DNA from: Bacteroidota bacterium
GTDB lineage: Bacteria > Bacteroidota > Bacteroidia > Bacteroidales > P3
NCBI GenBank assembly: GCA_017860275.1
Contig: JAFNAQ010000006.1
Span: forward strand, 59,536-123,535
DNA length: 64,000 nucleotides
Direction: 5' to 3'
The notes under the pieces are model-generated. The model was not told where the DNA came from, ran no database searches, and worked only from the letters and a program-made list of their open reading frames with translations. Position numbers and translations under genes: made by a program. Numbering within the stretch: the stretch's first letter is position 1; every line of letters begins with the position of its first letter. This document shows positions 26,803 through 35,650 of this stretch, one piece after another.

Positions 26803-28176
26803 ATGAATAATCAGGAAATTGTGGATTTATTTCTCTCTCAGAGGGAGTTTTATCTTAAGGATAATACACTTAGTTTGGACTTTCGATTAAATAGTCTTAA
26901 GAGATTAAAAGAAGAGATTATTAAAAGTCAAGATGAAATTGCAAAAGCCTTGTTCTTCGATTTGCATAAATCTTATGCTGAAGCATATTTGACAGAGATT
27001 GGATTTGTAATTAAGGAGATTAATCATGCAATAAAAAACCTTAAGAAATGGGCAAAAGATAAAAGAGTTTCCCCATCATTACTAACCTTTCCTTCAAAGG
27101 GCTATATCCAAAATATTCCCCTAGGTCAAGTATTAATAATCTCGCCTTGGAACTATCCCTTTCAATTAGCAATAAGCCCACTAGTAGGAGCAATCTCTGC
27201 TGGTAATACAGCAATAATCAAACCTGCTGAGCTAAGCCCTAATACTTCTAAGGTCATTAAGAGTATAATAGAAAAAGTATTTCCAAGCAATTATATAAGT
27301 ACAGTAATAGGAGGTAAGGAAGAAAATCTAAGCCTTTTAGATTTGGATTTCAATCATATATTCTTTACTGGTAGCCCAGTTTTAGGCAAGATAGTTATGG
27401 AGAAGGCATCAAAAAACCTTGTGCCTATCACCCTTGAATTAGGTGGTAAAAGCCCATGTATTGTAGATAAAACATCTGATTTGGAACTTTCAGCCAAAAG
27501 AATTGTGTTTGGAAAATTCCTCAATAGCGGTCAAACCTGTATTGCACCAGATTATATCTTAGTTGATAAGCAAGTAAAGGATAAATTGATTGAGTGTTTA
27601 ATCAATTCAATTAATTGTCTTTATAATGATTCTCAAAATGCCGATGATTATGGAAGGATAATAAGCGAGTCACATTTCGATAGGCTTGTTTCTATGCTAA
27701 TGGATGGAAAAATCCTATATGGAGGAAGCATCTCAAGAGAAGAAAAATATATTTCACCAACATTAATTACGGATATACATTCTAATTCAAATCTTCTAAG
27801 CCAAGAGATATTTGGACCAATTCTTCCAATTATTGCTTACGAAGATTTAGATATTATGCTTGAGGAATTAAGACGCAAGCCAAAGCCTTTAGCGCTCTAT
27901 ATATTTTCGAAAAACAAATCCACACAAAATAAAATCCTCTCAAAAATATCCTCAGGAGGAGTATGTATAAATGATACTATTATGCATATAACACCCGATA
28001 ATCTACCTTTTGGAGGAGTTGGAAACAGCGGTATGGGCTCATATCACGGAAAGAAAAGCTTCGAAACCTTCTCACATCAGCGTTCAGTCCTAGACAGAAA
28101 AACCTATCTAGACATTCCCCTTCGCTATCCCCCCTTCACCCAAACCACAAAAAAGATAGTAAAGAAGATAATGTAA
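26803..28176 (+). CDS. Aldehyde dehydrogenase family protein
   Basis: NAD(P)-dependent oxidation of an aldehyde to an acid in the cytosol. At 457 residues it matches the short ALDH3-like class. Visible motifs: the cofactor-binding SPWNYPFQLA (about residue 107), FTGSPVLGKIVMEKA, the catalytic Glu in LELGGKSPCIVD (about 210), the nucleophilic Cys in NSGQTCIAPDY (about 243), and EIFGPILPII. The C-terminus (LRYPPFTQTTKKIVKKIM) is hydrophobic-basic, as in class 3 enzymes that associate with membranes. The substrate is probably a medium- or long-chain aldehyde by analogy, which is inference. It ends before a 581-bp non-coding stretch. Confidence 0.92.
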   Translation: MNNQEIVDLFLSQREFYLKDNTLSLDFRLNSLKRLKEEIIKSQDEIAKALFFDLHKSYAEAYLTEIGFVIKEINHAIKNLKKWAKDKRVSPSLLTFPSKGYIQNIPLGQVLIISPWNYPFQLAISPLVGAISAGNTAIIKPAELSPNTSKVIKSIIEKVFPSNYISTVIGGKEENLSLLDLDFNHIFFTGSPVLGKIVMEKASKNLVPITLELGGKSPCIVDKTSDLELSAKRIVFGKFLNSGQTCIAPDYILVDKQVKDKLIECLINSINCLYNDSQNADDYGRIISESHFDRLVSMLMDGKILYGGSISREEKYISPTLITDIHSNSNLLSQEIFGPILPIIAYEDLDIMLEELRRKPKPLALYIFSKNKSTQNKILSKISSGGVCINDTIMHITPDNLPFGGVGNSGMGSYHGKKSFETFSHQRSVLDRKTYLDIPLRYPPFTQTTKKIVKKIM

Positions 28177-28224
28177 GGCTTAAAATAATATTATTTTTAA
28201 CCCAATATTTCAATATTTTTTTTG

Positions 28225-28232
28225 TACCTTTG
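28225..28232 (+). promoter_or_regulatory. Orphan -7-like element
   Basis: TACCTTTG matches TAnnTTTG but lies over 500 bp upstream of the next plus-strand gene. Any transcript from it would first cross the word arrays. No -33 TTTG at the usual distance. Confidence 0.35.
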
Positions 28233-28301
28233 TACGTAAGTAGAATAAAGCCAAGTTATTTGGTGTAAAACTCAGATTCCACGATAAAATTCCTTAAAAT
28301 A

Positions 28302-28361
28302 AAATGATGCACATCTTTTAGCCCAAATGATGTGCATCATTTCTATTAAACGATGTGCATC
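28302..28361. repeat. 23-bp-period array of GATGTGCATC words, three units
   Basis: GATGCACATC at 28306, GATGTGCATC at 28329 and again at 28352: exactly 23 bp apart, with the first inverted relative to the others. Copies 1 and 2 form a perfect 14-bp hairpin (28302-28315 with 28329-28342, 13-nt loop); copy 3 could compete as the partner. Confidence 0.88.
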
Positions 28362-28373
28362 TTTCGCACATTT

Positions 28374-28512
28374 AAACGCCGTTTAAATAGTTCAAAACGC
28401 CATTTAAAAAGTTTTAAACAGCGTTTCGGTAGATTAAATCAGGCATTAGAAATTCTGTAATCAAGCATCTAATTTTTTGTATAGCCTTTTGTTGAAAATT
28501 AAACGCCGTTTC
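28374..28512. repeat. 21-bp-period array of AAACGCCGTTT words
   Basis: AAACGCCGTTTAAA at 28374, AAACGCCATTTAAA at 28395 and AAACAGCGTTT at 28416, exactly 21 bp apart. A further AAACGCCGTTT lies at 28501, 85 bp on, close to four periods. The word is nearly palindromic. Confidence 0.85.
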
Positions 28513-28757
28513 TTTGGTTGTTTCTCTGAGAAAAATAAATTTATCTCTCAGATAATTCAAAAGATATGGAGTTTAAATTCAGCTCAATTTGAAAAGTTCC
28601 ATTTATAACTTGAACTTAGAAAATAGAGCTTGTTTTTTGCTGAAAAATTGTAAGTAATTTAATTATTTTTATTTACTTTGCAGCATCTATTATAATAAAT
28701 ATATTGCATTTGCAGTTTATTACTTATTGTAATTAATAATTTAAAAACACCTTTGTT

Positions 28758-29027
28758 ATGGATGATGCTAAGTATATCGAAGAACTACTTTCTCTTTCAA
28801 TAAAAGAGAAGATTAAAAAACATTCTTATCCCATTAAGGATGAGATTTCTTCCGAAGAATTAATCAAGATAATAGCAAAGAATCTTAATTTCACCGAAGA
28901 AAAGGTTCGTACAATTCTTGATCTATATGTTGATGAATTGGCAGACATGAGACTGAATGAACCTGAAAAGTTTAAGAGGTTTATAAAGGAAAGATTTAAT
29001 GCTGAAGAGGAAAATGATGAGGCATAA
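28758..29027 (+). CDS. Small hypothetical protein, 89 aa
   Basis: Not recognised with confidence. The 89-residue product is charged, all-helical by appearance and has no signal peptide. The segment SSEELIKIIAKNLNFTEEKV (about residues 32-51) resembles the first helix-turn-helix of HU/IHF proteins, which begin with a similar pattern, but the DNA-binding beta arm is missing, so this is only a resemblance. The C-terminus is acidic (AEEENDEA). The ATG at 28758 follows a run of As. It sits alone between a repeat-rich gap and a separately promoted gene. Coding nature is supported by open frame length and absence of low complexity. Confidence 0.65.
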   Translation: MDDAKYIEELLSLSIKEKIKKHSYPIKDEISSEELIKIIAKNLNFTEEKVRTILDLYVDELADMRLNEPEKFKRFIKERFNAEEENDEA

Positions 29028-29088
29028 AAAGTTTTGCTATGATTTTTATGTAAAATAGCTTGGGTAAATACCAATATTGATAAAAACT

Positions 29089-29161
29089 ATTGTTTATTTT
29101 TGAATAAAATTATAGTTTTGCATTATTATATTGATTTGGTTGTGAAAATTAATTATATTTG
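29089..29161 (+). promoter_or_regulatory. Two predicted promoters upstream of the 212-aa membrane protein gene
   Basis: ATTG at 29089-29092 with TAGTTTTG at 29113-29120 (20 bp), and ATTG at 29130-29133 with TATATTTG at 29154-29161 (20 bp). Both fit the Bacteroidetes consensus, 41 bp apart. The second would leave a leader of about 19 nt. Confidence 0.6.
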
Positions 29162-29185
29162 CCTATTCATTAATTACATTATTGT

Positions 29186-29824
29186 ATGAGAAAGTTTTCT
29201 GTTTTATTTATTATTCTTTTCTTGGGTTTTAATCTTTGTGCTCAAGATTCTATTTCTGTTAAAATTGATAGTCTTTCTAGTTCGGAAAGTATATCGGATT
29301 CTACAGTAGTAGAGGATTTACTTCCTTCTCGCTATTTATTTACTCAAAGATTATTATGGGCAGATAAGGGTTTGCTACGAAATATAGATTATTTCAAACT
29401 TTCTCAAGAGGAAAGAGAGAGAGAAATGGATATTCGTGCTGCTATGAATACAGTGCATAGATATACTGGTTACCTTGCGCTTGCAGGAATGATAGGAGCA
29501 GGGATAAGTGGTCAGATGTCTGCAAATGGTAATGATAAAGCTAAAGATGCCCATGAGTTTATGGTGGGTGTTACCAATGCTTCATATTTTACTAGTCTTG
29601 GTTTTGCTCTTTTCTCGCCTCCTCCAATGAAGAATAGAGAGACTGGTTTCACAAAATTAAATCTACATAGGGCATTTTCTATTGTGCATATTGCCTCTAT
29701 GATAACTACTAATGTACTTGCGGGGATGTTAGAAGACAATAAGTCTTTAGTACCTTACCATAGAGCAGCTGCAATAACGGCCTTTTCTTCTCTACTAACG
29801 GCGACAATAATTATAAACTATTAA
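29186..29824 (+). CDS. Predicted heme-type membrane protein, b561-like, 212 aa
   Basis: Not a family I can name surely. A signal peptide (residues 1-19, ending NLCAQ) leads to a Ser-rich region (20-60) and then four hydrophobic segments (about 92-110, 128-145, 162-182, 192-210). Histidines lie in or beside these segments: His91 (VHRYTG), His123, His161 and His168 (NLHRAFSIVHIAS) and His192 (PYHRAAA). That layout resembles cytochrome b561 or ferric-reductase-type four-helix heme proteins. The next two genes, at spacings of 12 and 20 bp, encode a one/two-helix membrane protein with a similar His pair and a secreted superoxide-reductase-like protein, suggesting one redox unit. Function is inferred. 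Confidence 0.68.
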   Translation: MRKFSVLFIILFLGFNLCAQDSISVKIDSLSSSESISDSTVVEDLLPSRYLFTQRLLWADKGLLRNIDYFKLSQEEREREMDIRAAMNTVHRYTGYLALAGMIGAGISGQMSANGNDKAKDAHEFMVGVTNASYFTSLGFALFSPPPMKNRETGFTKLNLHRAFSIVHIASMITTNVLAGMLEDNKSLVPYHRAAAITAFSSLLTATIIINY

Positions 29825-29836
29825 AAATATAAGTAT

Positions 29837-30040
29837 ATGGATTTTTTAGAAATTCTTTGGGAGATAGCAATTTATTTTAGTTTGATAAGTTTGCTAATAT
29901 TTATCTTTTCTATGCTAACTGGGTTAAGGATAATCAAACCTAAGCCGAAATTGCGTTTGCATAAAAAACTTAGCCTTATTGGATTTGTTTTGGTATCTAT
30001 CCATGGACTAATAATGATTTATTTCTATTATTTTGCATAA
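29837..30040 (+). CDS. Small membrane protein with paired histidines, 67 aa
   Basis: A 67-residue protein with two hydrophobic helices (about 8-30 and 46-66) joined by a basic loop (KPKPKLRLHKK). His42 and His56 are 14 residues apart around the second helix, the spacing commonly seen for ligands of b-type hemes in membrane helices. It follows the 212-residue protein by 12 bp and precedes a secreted protein by 20 bp, so it is probably a partner in the same unit. It may equally be a subunit or anchor without heme. Coding is supported by its compact operon position and hydrophobic pattern. Confidence 0.65.
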   Translation: MDFLEILWEIAIYFSLISLLIFIFSMLTGLRIIKPKPKLRLHKKLSLIGFVLVSIHGLIMIYFYYFA

Positions 30041-30060
30041 CAAATAAAATATTAATTCTT

Positions 30061-30396
30061 ATGAAAAAATTATCATTAACAATTCTAGCAGTAATCTTAG
30101 CTAGTCAAATAGTAAGTGCCGATCCACCTAAAAAAGTAAACCTTGTTTATAATAATAATGTTCTTAGTATTGAATCTCTTCATCCAGTTAAAGATGTAAA
30201 GACTCATTATATTGATCAGATTATTATTAGTGTTGATGGAAAAGACGTGAAAACCATTAAACCAAAACAACAAAGCTCTACAAATAGTCATGTAGAGCAA
30301 GTATCTCTACCCAATATAGCAAAGGGAGCCAAAATCAAAGTTTCATGTAGATGCAATGAGTTTGGAAATAAAAGCAATTCAATTAAAGTGAAATAA
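30061..30396 (+). CDS. Secreted desulfoferrodoxin/SoxZ-like protein, 111 aa
   Basis: Small exported protein. Signal peptide MKKLSLTILAVILASQIVSA is cleaved near residue 20. The mature part looks like a single immunoglobulin-like beta domain: HPVKDVKTHYIDQIIISVDG (His41, His49) and, near the end, SCRCNEFGNKS. In superoxide reductases the iron site uses a His-Pro, a His-Tyr-Ile and a Cys-Asn-x-His-Gly segment. The first two and the Cys-Asn-x-?-Gly pattern are visible here, but the last His is Phe101 and the His spacing is eight rather than six. It may bind metal differently, or be a SoxZ-like carrier. It ends the three-gene unit; a strong terminator follows. Confidence 0.62.
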   Translation: MKKLSLTILAVILASQIVSADPPKKVNLVYNNNVLSIESLHPVKDVKTHYIDQIIISVDGKDVKTIKPKQQSSTNSHVEQVSLPNIAKGAKIKVSCRCNEFGNKSNSIKVK

Positions 30397-30397
30397 C

Positions 30398-30431
30398 AAA
30401 AAGCTGCCTAAAATTATTTAGGCAGCTTTTT
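30398..30431. terminator. Bidirectional terminator
   Basis: A 15-bp perfect stem (30398-30412 with 30417-30431; core AGCTGCCTAAA and complement) with loop ATTA lies between convergent genes. A-run and T-run flanks suit both strands. Two 14-bp copies of an AGCTTTTCACTTTT word follow at 30449 and 30463. Confidence 0.9.
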
Positions 30432-30480
30432 ATTATTATATAGCTTTTAGCTTTTCACTTTTAGCTTTTCACTTTTAAAA

Positions 30481-31233
30481 CTATCTTCCTTCTTCCGAAA
30501 GCACGTTTGTTTTGTATTTTAGGTAGTTTAGGATTAGATACAAAAGCATGGAAAAAATACATAGACCTGTGAAAACATAGTTGAATTTATAGTATCCGTT
30601 AATTATTTGTCCTAATATATCGAACATTGCAAATAATAATGTTAGAGCAGCTAGAGAGTTTTTCTCTCTGCGAAGAATTTTCTTCCAGCTGAATTTTAAA
30701 GATGGTTTTCTAAAAGTCTTGAAATTTGGAATAAAGGCAGGGGTTACGCTAGCCCACTGAGTGTATTTTTCTCCAAACTTACTTATCATATAAGCTTCCT
30801 CTGCATACATAATTCTTTCATAATATACCCAGTAAGCAAGGCAGAAGGCAATTATAAACCAGAAATTAGCAACAAGCATTGCAACGCCTAACCACATAAA
30901 GAAGTTACCAAGATATAAAGGATGGCGAACAATTGAATAAATACCTGAGGAGTTAACCTCATCGGCTTCTTGTTGTGCTGTATTTCTACCAGAAGTATTT
31001 GCAGGAGTATGACCAACGGCATAAACTCTAATATATAATCCTAAAAGACCAATAGCTAAACATATATAGTCATAAACCAATTCGTATATTGTGCCATGCC
31101 CAAGAATAAAGTCAGGGTTAGATTCTCTTTGAATATAAAGGATTAAACCAAATACTAATATCACTAGTGGTAGAGTTCCTCTGTATTTGAAAAGCCAATT
31201 TCCTTGGCTTTGCATTTCTTCTTTTAGTGCCAT
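30481..31233 (-). CDS. Isoprenylcysteine/phospholipid methyltransferase-like membrane protein
   Basis: Integral membrane protein of 250 residues in the family that includes isoprenylcysteine carboxyl methyltransferases and related lipid methyltransferases. About six hydrophobic segments are visible. The signature region SGIYSIVRHPLYLGNF (about residue 110) and the downstream YERIMYAEEAYMISKFGEKY form the SAM-binding part of this family. The bacterial members methylate diverse lipids or lipid A phosphates, so the substrate is unknown. A minus-strand TATCTTTG lies 33 bp upstream of the ATG at 31233, so it has its own promoter. Confidence 0.83.
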   Translation of the reverse strand: MALKEEMQSQGNWLFKYRGTLPLVILVFGLILYIQRESNPDFILGHGTIYELVYDYICLAIGLLGLYIRVYAVGHTPANTSGRNTAQQEADEVNSSGIYSIVRHPLYLGNFFMWLGVAMLVANFWFIIAFCLAYWVYYERIMYAEEAYMISKFGEKYTQWASVTPAFIPNFKTFRKPSLKFSWKKILRREKNSLAALTLLFAMFDILGQIINGYYKFNYVFTGLCIFSMLLYLILNYLKYKTNVLSEEGR

Positions 31234-31265
31234 AATATTTTTTAATTATTAAATTTTATTCTTTG

Positions 31266-31273
31266 CAAAGATA
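31266..31273 (-). promoter_or_regulatory. Predicted -7 element for the methyltransferase-like gene
   Basis: Minus-strand TATCTTTG matches TAnnTTTG. ATTG on the minus strand (31297-31300) is 23 bp away, slightly longer than usual. Confidence 0.5.
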
Positions 31274-31306
31274 ATTTATTTTTTCGTCTATTTATACAAT
31301 TGTTCT

Positions 31307-32227
31307 CTATGCCTTCTTCTTTTGGTTAAGCACAATTAGTATAACGGCTAATATAATTATTATTACACCAGTAAAAATCTGGATATTAATATTCTCATTA
31401 AATACAATTATTCCAATAATTATTGCAGTAACAGGTTCAAGAGGAGAGAGTAGGGCCGTAATTGTTGAACCTATTGACTTGATGGCAAGTATTAGTGTTA
31501 GGTTTGCAATAATCGTTGACAGTAGAGACATAAATAATATGCTCCCTGCGGCTTCAAACGAAGGAATAGGAATAAGTGTTCCTCTAATAAGGCTTAGCCC
31601 TAGGCAGAGTATCATAGATATTGTAATAACATAGAAGGTGAGAACGCTTGAATCAATTTCTCTCATCGAAGATTTATTTACTCCAATAATATACATACTA
31701 TACATAAGGTTGGTTATTGTCAAAAGGAATATCCCATAACCACTAACCATTCCATGCTCTGGGGAATAGGAGAGAAGGAATACTCCAAGAAGTGAGAGGG
31801 CAAGAGAAATATAGATTGACCGTTGAAGTCTTTCCTTATAGAATAACCACATAAATATTGAAATCATTACAGGGAATTGAAAACCTATCGTTGTGCCAAT
31901 ACCTGATGGAATATAATCATAGGAAGAAACAAGGGTAAGACCAGTTAATCCATAACCAGCTCCACCAATAAGTATAATATCTCTGATGTTCTTCTTGCTT
32001 ATCCTAAAGTTAGCCTTGCGAAACAGTAGATAAAGACCATAGATAATAATTGAGAAAAGGAACCTATAGAACATAAGGGTTTCTGAACTCATACCCTGCG
32101 CCTTTACAGGTATAGAAAAGAAGGGGAGTAATCCAAAGGTTATCGATGAGATAAGAGCATAGATTATTCCCCTAATTATTTTGTTGTTTGCCTTAGCAGA
32201 CAATATTGATGATTTTTTTAGGTACAA
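31307..32227 (-). CDS. EamA/DMT-family transporter
   Basis: Inner-membrane drug/metabolite transporter of 306 residues with ten predicted helices arranged as two EamA repeats (about 16-145 and 155-300). [20 protein letters not shown] in the second repeat is typical. The substrate is unknown. The frame begins at TTG 32227, overlapping leuS by 35 bp; a second TTG at 32203 would reduce this to 11 bp, and no ATG exists before residue 46. The overlap suggests translational coupling with leuS. The first 15 residues are basic and could be non-native if the inner TTG is used. Confidence 0.85.
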   Translation of the reverse strand: MYLKKSSILSAKANNKIIRGIIYALISSITFGLLPFFSIPVKAQGMSSETLMFYRFLFSIIIYGLYLLFRKANFRISKKNIRDIILIGGAGYGLTGLTLVSSYDYIPSGIGTTIGFQFPVMISIFMWLFYKERLQRSIYISLALSLLGVFLLSYSPEHGMVSGYGIFLLTITNLMYSMYIIGVNKSSMREIDSSVLTFYVITISMILCLGLSLIRGTLIPIPSFEAAGSILFMSLLSTIIANLTLILAIKSIGSTITALLSPLEPVTAIIIGIIVFNENINIQIFTGVIIIILAVILIVLNQKKKA

Positions 32228-34982
32228 ATATTACCTTCTTTGCTGGTTTTGACTCCATATATCGAATAACCTCTGAGTTTTCAAGAACAATCTTCTCAAT
32301 TTCCTTTGAGTCCATACCTAAATCAAACTCCATGGTTAGACGAGTCTTTCCATTAATAGAGATAGGATAGTTATAAGAGTTTTCTACAAGTACACTCTCA
32401 TCAACCTCTGGGAATGATGCAAAGGTAATTGTGTCCTTATGACCAAGAAGCGACCAAAGCTCTTCAGCAATATGTGGAGCAAAAGGAGCAATAAGAATAG
32501 CAAGAGGTTCTAGTATCTCTCTCTTATTACACTTAAGATCGGTTAGTTCATTAACGCAAATCATAAATGTAGATACAGAGGTATTGAAACTAAAGCGTTC
32601 AATATCTTCCTGAACCTTTTTAACTGCCTTATAAAGAGCCTTGTATTCTTCCTTGGTAGGCTTTTCTTCAGATATTAAAAGGTTATTATCCTTGTCATGG
32701 TATAGTTTCCAAAGCTTTCTCATAAAACGAAAGACACCTTCAATACCCTTAGTGTCCCAAGGCTTAGACTGTTCAAGTGGTCCAAGGAACATTTCGTAAA
32801 GACGAAGAGTATCTGCACCATATTTCTCAACAAGGTCATCTGGGTTTTGAACATTATAAAGACTCTTAGACATCTTCTCAACCTCGTAACCACAAATATA
32901 CTTACCATCTTCAAGAATAAACTCGCTACTTGCAAACTCCTCTCTCCAATTCTTAAAGGCATCAATATCCAAGACATCATTGTCCACAATATTTATATCA
33001 ACATGTATTGGGTCAGTGTCGTAGTCTGCCTTTAGGTTATGAGAAACGAATTTATTTGTTCCCTTAATTCTATAAACAAAGCTTGAACGACCTTGAATCA
33101 TTCCTTGGTTGATAAGCTTTTGATAAGGCTCGTCCTTGCAGCAAAGCCCAAGGTCGAAAAGGAATTTAGTCCAAAAACGAGAATATAATAAGTGACCCGT
33201 TGCGTGTTCGCTTCCTCCAATATAAAGGTCTACATTTTGCCAATACTCATTTGCTTCCTTAGAGAAGTATTCTTCATTATTATGTGGGTCCATATATCTT
33301 AGAGAATAGGCATTTGAACCGGCAAAGCCAGGCATTGTATTGCAATCAAGAGGGAATGTTTCCCCATTAATTGTTACATTCCAGTTCTTAGCTCTTGCTA
33401 TCGGTGGCTCTCCACTCTCTGTTGGAAGATATACATCAATTTCTGGTAGTTCAAGAGGTAGTTTATCCTCATCTATATTATAAGGAATACCCTCCTTATA
33501 ATAAATAGGGAATGGTTCTCCCCAATATCTTTGACGAGAGAATATAGCATCTCTTAGTCTATAATTAATTGTTCCGTATCCAATGCCCTTTTCCTTGACA
33601 TAAGCAATAACTTTCTTCATCGCCTCCTTAACCTCAAGACCTGTTATAAAGCCTGAGTTTATGCAGTGACCATTCTTAGAATCCTTAGACTCAGTCCAAT
33701 CTTCTGGGTTTTCTTCCTCTTCTCCAAGAGGCACAACAACTTGCTTTATTGGGATATTGAAATGGCGTGCAAATGCAAAGTCTCTTGAGTCGTGAGCAGG
33801 AACAGCCATAATTGCACCTGTGCCATAACCTGCAAGAACGTATTCAGATATCCAAATAGGCACTCTTTCTCCATTCATTGGGTTAATTGCATAAGAGCCG
33901 GTGAAGATTCCAGATATAGACTTTACCTCGCTTTGACGCTCTCTCTCACTTCTATTCTTAGTCCAAGCAATATAGTCTTCAATATCTTTCTTCTTATCAT
34001 CGGTTGTAAGCTTAGATATTAGTTCATGCTCTGGACAAAGAACCATAAAGCTTACTCCCCAAAGCGTATCTGGTCTTGTTGTAAATACTTCTAGCTTATC
34101 TCCTTGTTCTGTCTCAAAGAAAACGGCAGCTCCTTGGCTCTTACCAATCCAGTTTCTTTGTATTTCCTTTATTGAATCGCTCCAATCAACCTTATTTAGT
34201 CCTTCTAGCAATCTTTCGGCATAGGCTGTGATTCTAAGACTCCATTGACGCATCGACTTTCTCTCAACAGGATAACCTCCACGTACAGATACTCCATTTA
34301 CTACCTCGTCGTTTGCAAGAACAGTACCCAGCTTTGCACACCAGTTAACCATAGAATTTGAGATAAAGGCAAGGCGGTAGTTCATAAGTGTATCGCTCTT
34401 TTCTTTCTCGGAGTAATTATTCCAATCTTCCTTCGAAAAATCTAGTTTTTCACTTTGTGCTGCATCTATACCTTCTGAACCATTGCTCTCGAAATGCTTA
34501 ATTAGGTTTTCAATAGGATTAGCCTTTTGAAGTTTATTGTCGTAATATGAGTTGAAGAGTTGAATAAAACCCCATTGAGTCCATTTATAATATTTAGAAT
34601 CGCAGGTTCTAATCTCTCTATCCCAATCGAAGCTTAGACCTATCTTGTCTAATTGCTCATGGTAGCGTTTAATATTTATTTCAGTAGTAATTGCTGGGTG
34701 TTGACCTGTTTGAATAGCGTATTGCTCAGCAGGAAGTCCATAGGCATCGAAGCCCATAGGGTGAAGAACATTGAAGCCCTTAAGTCTCTTGTAGCGAGAA
34801 AAAATATCGGAGGCAATATATCCAAGAGGGTGACCAACATGTAGCCCTGCTCCCGAAGGATAAGGAAACATATCCAATACATAGTATTTAGGTCTTGACT
34901 TATCAATCTCTACATGAAAGGTCTTATTCTCTTTCCAAAACCCTTGCCATTTAGGCTCAACTTCTCTAAAATTATAGTCCAT
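32193..34982 (-). CDS. leuS: Leucyl-tRNA synthetase
   Basis: Class I aminoacyl-tRNA synthetase charging tRNA-Leu. At 929 residues it has normal Bacteroidetes length. The HIGH motif is in [16 protein letters not shown] (about residue 45); the editing domain (about 230-420) contains [14 protein letters not shown] and [18 protein letters not shown]; the KMSKS motif is in [10 protein letters not shown] (about 700); the anticodon and C-terminal domains follow. The ATG is at 34982, 37 bp from a minus-strand TATCTTTG. The stop codon lies inside the start of the EamA transporter gene. Confidence 0.97.
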   Translation of the reverse strand: MDYNFREVEPKWQGFWKENKTFHVEIDKSRPKYYVLDMFPYPSGAGLHVGHPLGYIASDIFSRYKRLKGFNVLHPMGFDAYGLPAEQYAIQTGQHPAITTEINIKRYHEQLDKIGLSFDWDREIRTCDSKYYKWTQWGFIQLFNSYYDNKLQKANPIENLIKHFESNGSEGIDAAQSEKLDFSKEDWNNYSEKEKSDTLMNYRLAFISNSMVNWCAKLGTVLANDEVVNGVSVRGGYPVERKSMRQWSLRITAYAERLLEGLNKVDWSDSIKEIQRNWIGKSQGAAVFFETEQGDKLEVFTTRPDTLWGVSFMVLCPEHELISKLTTDDKKKDIEDYIAWTKNRSERERQSEVKSISGIFTGSYAINPMNGERVPIWISEYVLAGYGTGAIMAVPAHDSRDFAFARHFNIPIKQVVVPLGEEEENPEDWTESKDSKNGHCINSGFITGLEVKEAMKKVIAYVKEKGIGYGTINYRLRDAIFSRQRYWGEPFPIYYKEGIPYNIDEDKLPLELPEIDVYLPTESGEPPIARAKNWNVTINGETFPLDCNTMPGFAGSNAYSLRYMDPHNNEEYFSKEANEYWQNVDLYIGGSEHATGHLLYSRFWTKFLFDLGLCCKDEPYQKLINQGMIQGRSSFVYRIKGTNKFVSHNLKADYDTDPIHVDINIVDNDVLDIDAFKNWREEFASSEFILEDGKYICGYEVEKMSKSLYNVQNPDDLVEKYGADTLRLYEMFLGPLEQSKPWDTKGIEGVFRFMRKLWKLYHDKDNNLLISEEKPTKEEYKALYKAVKKVQEDIERFSFNTSVSTFMICVNELTDLKCNKREILEPLAILIAPFAPHIAEELWSLLGHKDTITFASFPEVDESVLVENSYNYPISINGKTRLTMEFDLGMDSKEIEKIVLENSEVIRYMESKPAKKVIFVPKKIINIVC

Positions 34983-35019
34983 AGGTATAAGTATATCTTT
35001 ATTATTTATTAGCGATTTG

Positions 35020-35027
35020 CAAAGATA
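35020..35027 (-). promoter_or_regulatory. Predicted -7 element for leuS
   Basis: Minus-strand TATCTTTG, an exact TAnnTTTG match, 37 bp before the leuS ATG. No convincing -33 box. Confidence 0.5.
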
Positions 35028-35047
35028 AGAATTTCTACTAAAAGTTC

Positions 35048-35467
35048 TTATTTCGTTTTGATAATAGCTCCTTTTGGAGGTGCAGGTTCTTTTACAAAAT
35101 CTATCTCCTGAAGCCTTTGAACAAGTTCTGGGTCTGCCCTAAAACATATTTTGCTTACCTTGATTGAACGAGCATCAATTTTTTCAGGGTCATCTGAGGG
35201 ATTACTTGTAATGGAAATGCTAAAAGTCCCGATGCCGTCGAGTTTGACGCTATGTCCCAAGGACAAATGACTCCTTAGGACGTCGCTCAAAGAGGATAAA
35301 GAATTGAGAACGTCTCCCTTGCTTAAACTACTTAAATCCATAATATCGCTAGCAACCCTTTTGGTCTTGATTTGAGAAAATCTAGTAGCACATGCGTAAT
35401 ATTTCTCCTGAACTTGACCATCTTTGGTCTTGAATAATTTTCTGTTAGGGCGATAAAAATGGCTCAT
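35048..35467 (-). CDS. HU-like DNA-binding protein of the Bacteroidetes type
   Basis: A 139-residue nucleoid-type protein. The N-terminus [14 protein letters not shown] is followed by [20 protein letters not shown] and the HU-like strand [18 protein letters not shown] (about residues 72-90), where HU proteins have GFGTF. The family is common in Bacteroidetes as short or Ig-fused HU relatives; its exact DNA role is unknown. A C-terminal proline-lysine tail is present. Its 183-bp upstream gap contains a 22-bp-period palindrome array inside the predicted leader, and a minus-strand TATCTTTG lies beyond it, so the array would be transcribed as 5' UTR. Confidence 0.85.
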   Translation of the reverse strand: MSHFYRPNRKLFKTKDGQVQEKYYACATRFSQIKTKRVASDIMDLSSLSKGDVLNSLSSLSDVLRSHLSLGHSVKLDGIGTFSISITSNPSDDPEKIDARSIKVSKICFRADPELVQRLQEIDFVKEPAPPKGAIIKTK

Positions 35468-35510
35468 AATCCTTGCATTTTGTTATAAATATAGTATCTT
35501 TTATTTCAAA

Positions 35511-35587
35511 AGATGGCATCTTTGAGGCTCAAACATGCCATCTTTGACATCAAAACATGGTATGTTCGATAAGCAAACATGCCATGT
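35511..35587. repeat. 22-bp-period array of ACATGCCATGT words, four units
   Basis: AGATGGCATCT, ACATGCCATCT, ACATGGTATGT and ACATGCCATGT, centred at 35516, 35538, 35560 and 35582, exactly 22 bp apart. Each is palindromic or nearly so and GG/CC centres alternate. The array lies in the leader of the HU-like gene. Confidence 0.88.
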
Positions 35588-35601
35588 TTAAAACATTTCG
35601 A

Positions 35602-35609
35602 CAAAGATA
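35602..35609 (-). promoter_or_regulatory. Predicted -7 element for the HU-like gene
   Basis: Minus-strand TATCTTTG, just beyond the word array, giving a leader of about 128 nt that includes all four words. A -33 box is not clear. Confidence 0.45.
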
Positions 35610-35650
35610 AAATATTTTTTGACAGCAGAAAAATAATTTTTAATGAAGTT

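Larger units (their letters stand above)
28177..28757. other. 581-bp intergenic region with word arrays and an orphan promoter element
   Basis: No credible gene. It holds the TACCTTTG element at 28225, the GATGTGCATC array (28302-28361), the AAACGCCGTTT array (28374-28426 plus one copy at 28501), a CTCTGAGA/TCTCAGA pair 21 bp apart (28525 and 28546), and a near-match promoter before the next gene (TTACTTTG at 28673-28680, 7 of 8). Confidence 0.8.

Noticed and set aside
28302..28342. Simple terminator of the aldehyde dehydrogenase gene
   Set aside because: The hairpin is strong but lies 126 bp past the stop and no T-rich tract follows, and its words belong to the 23-bp array.
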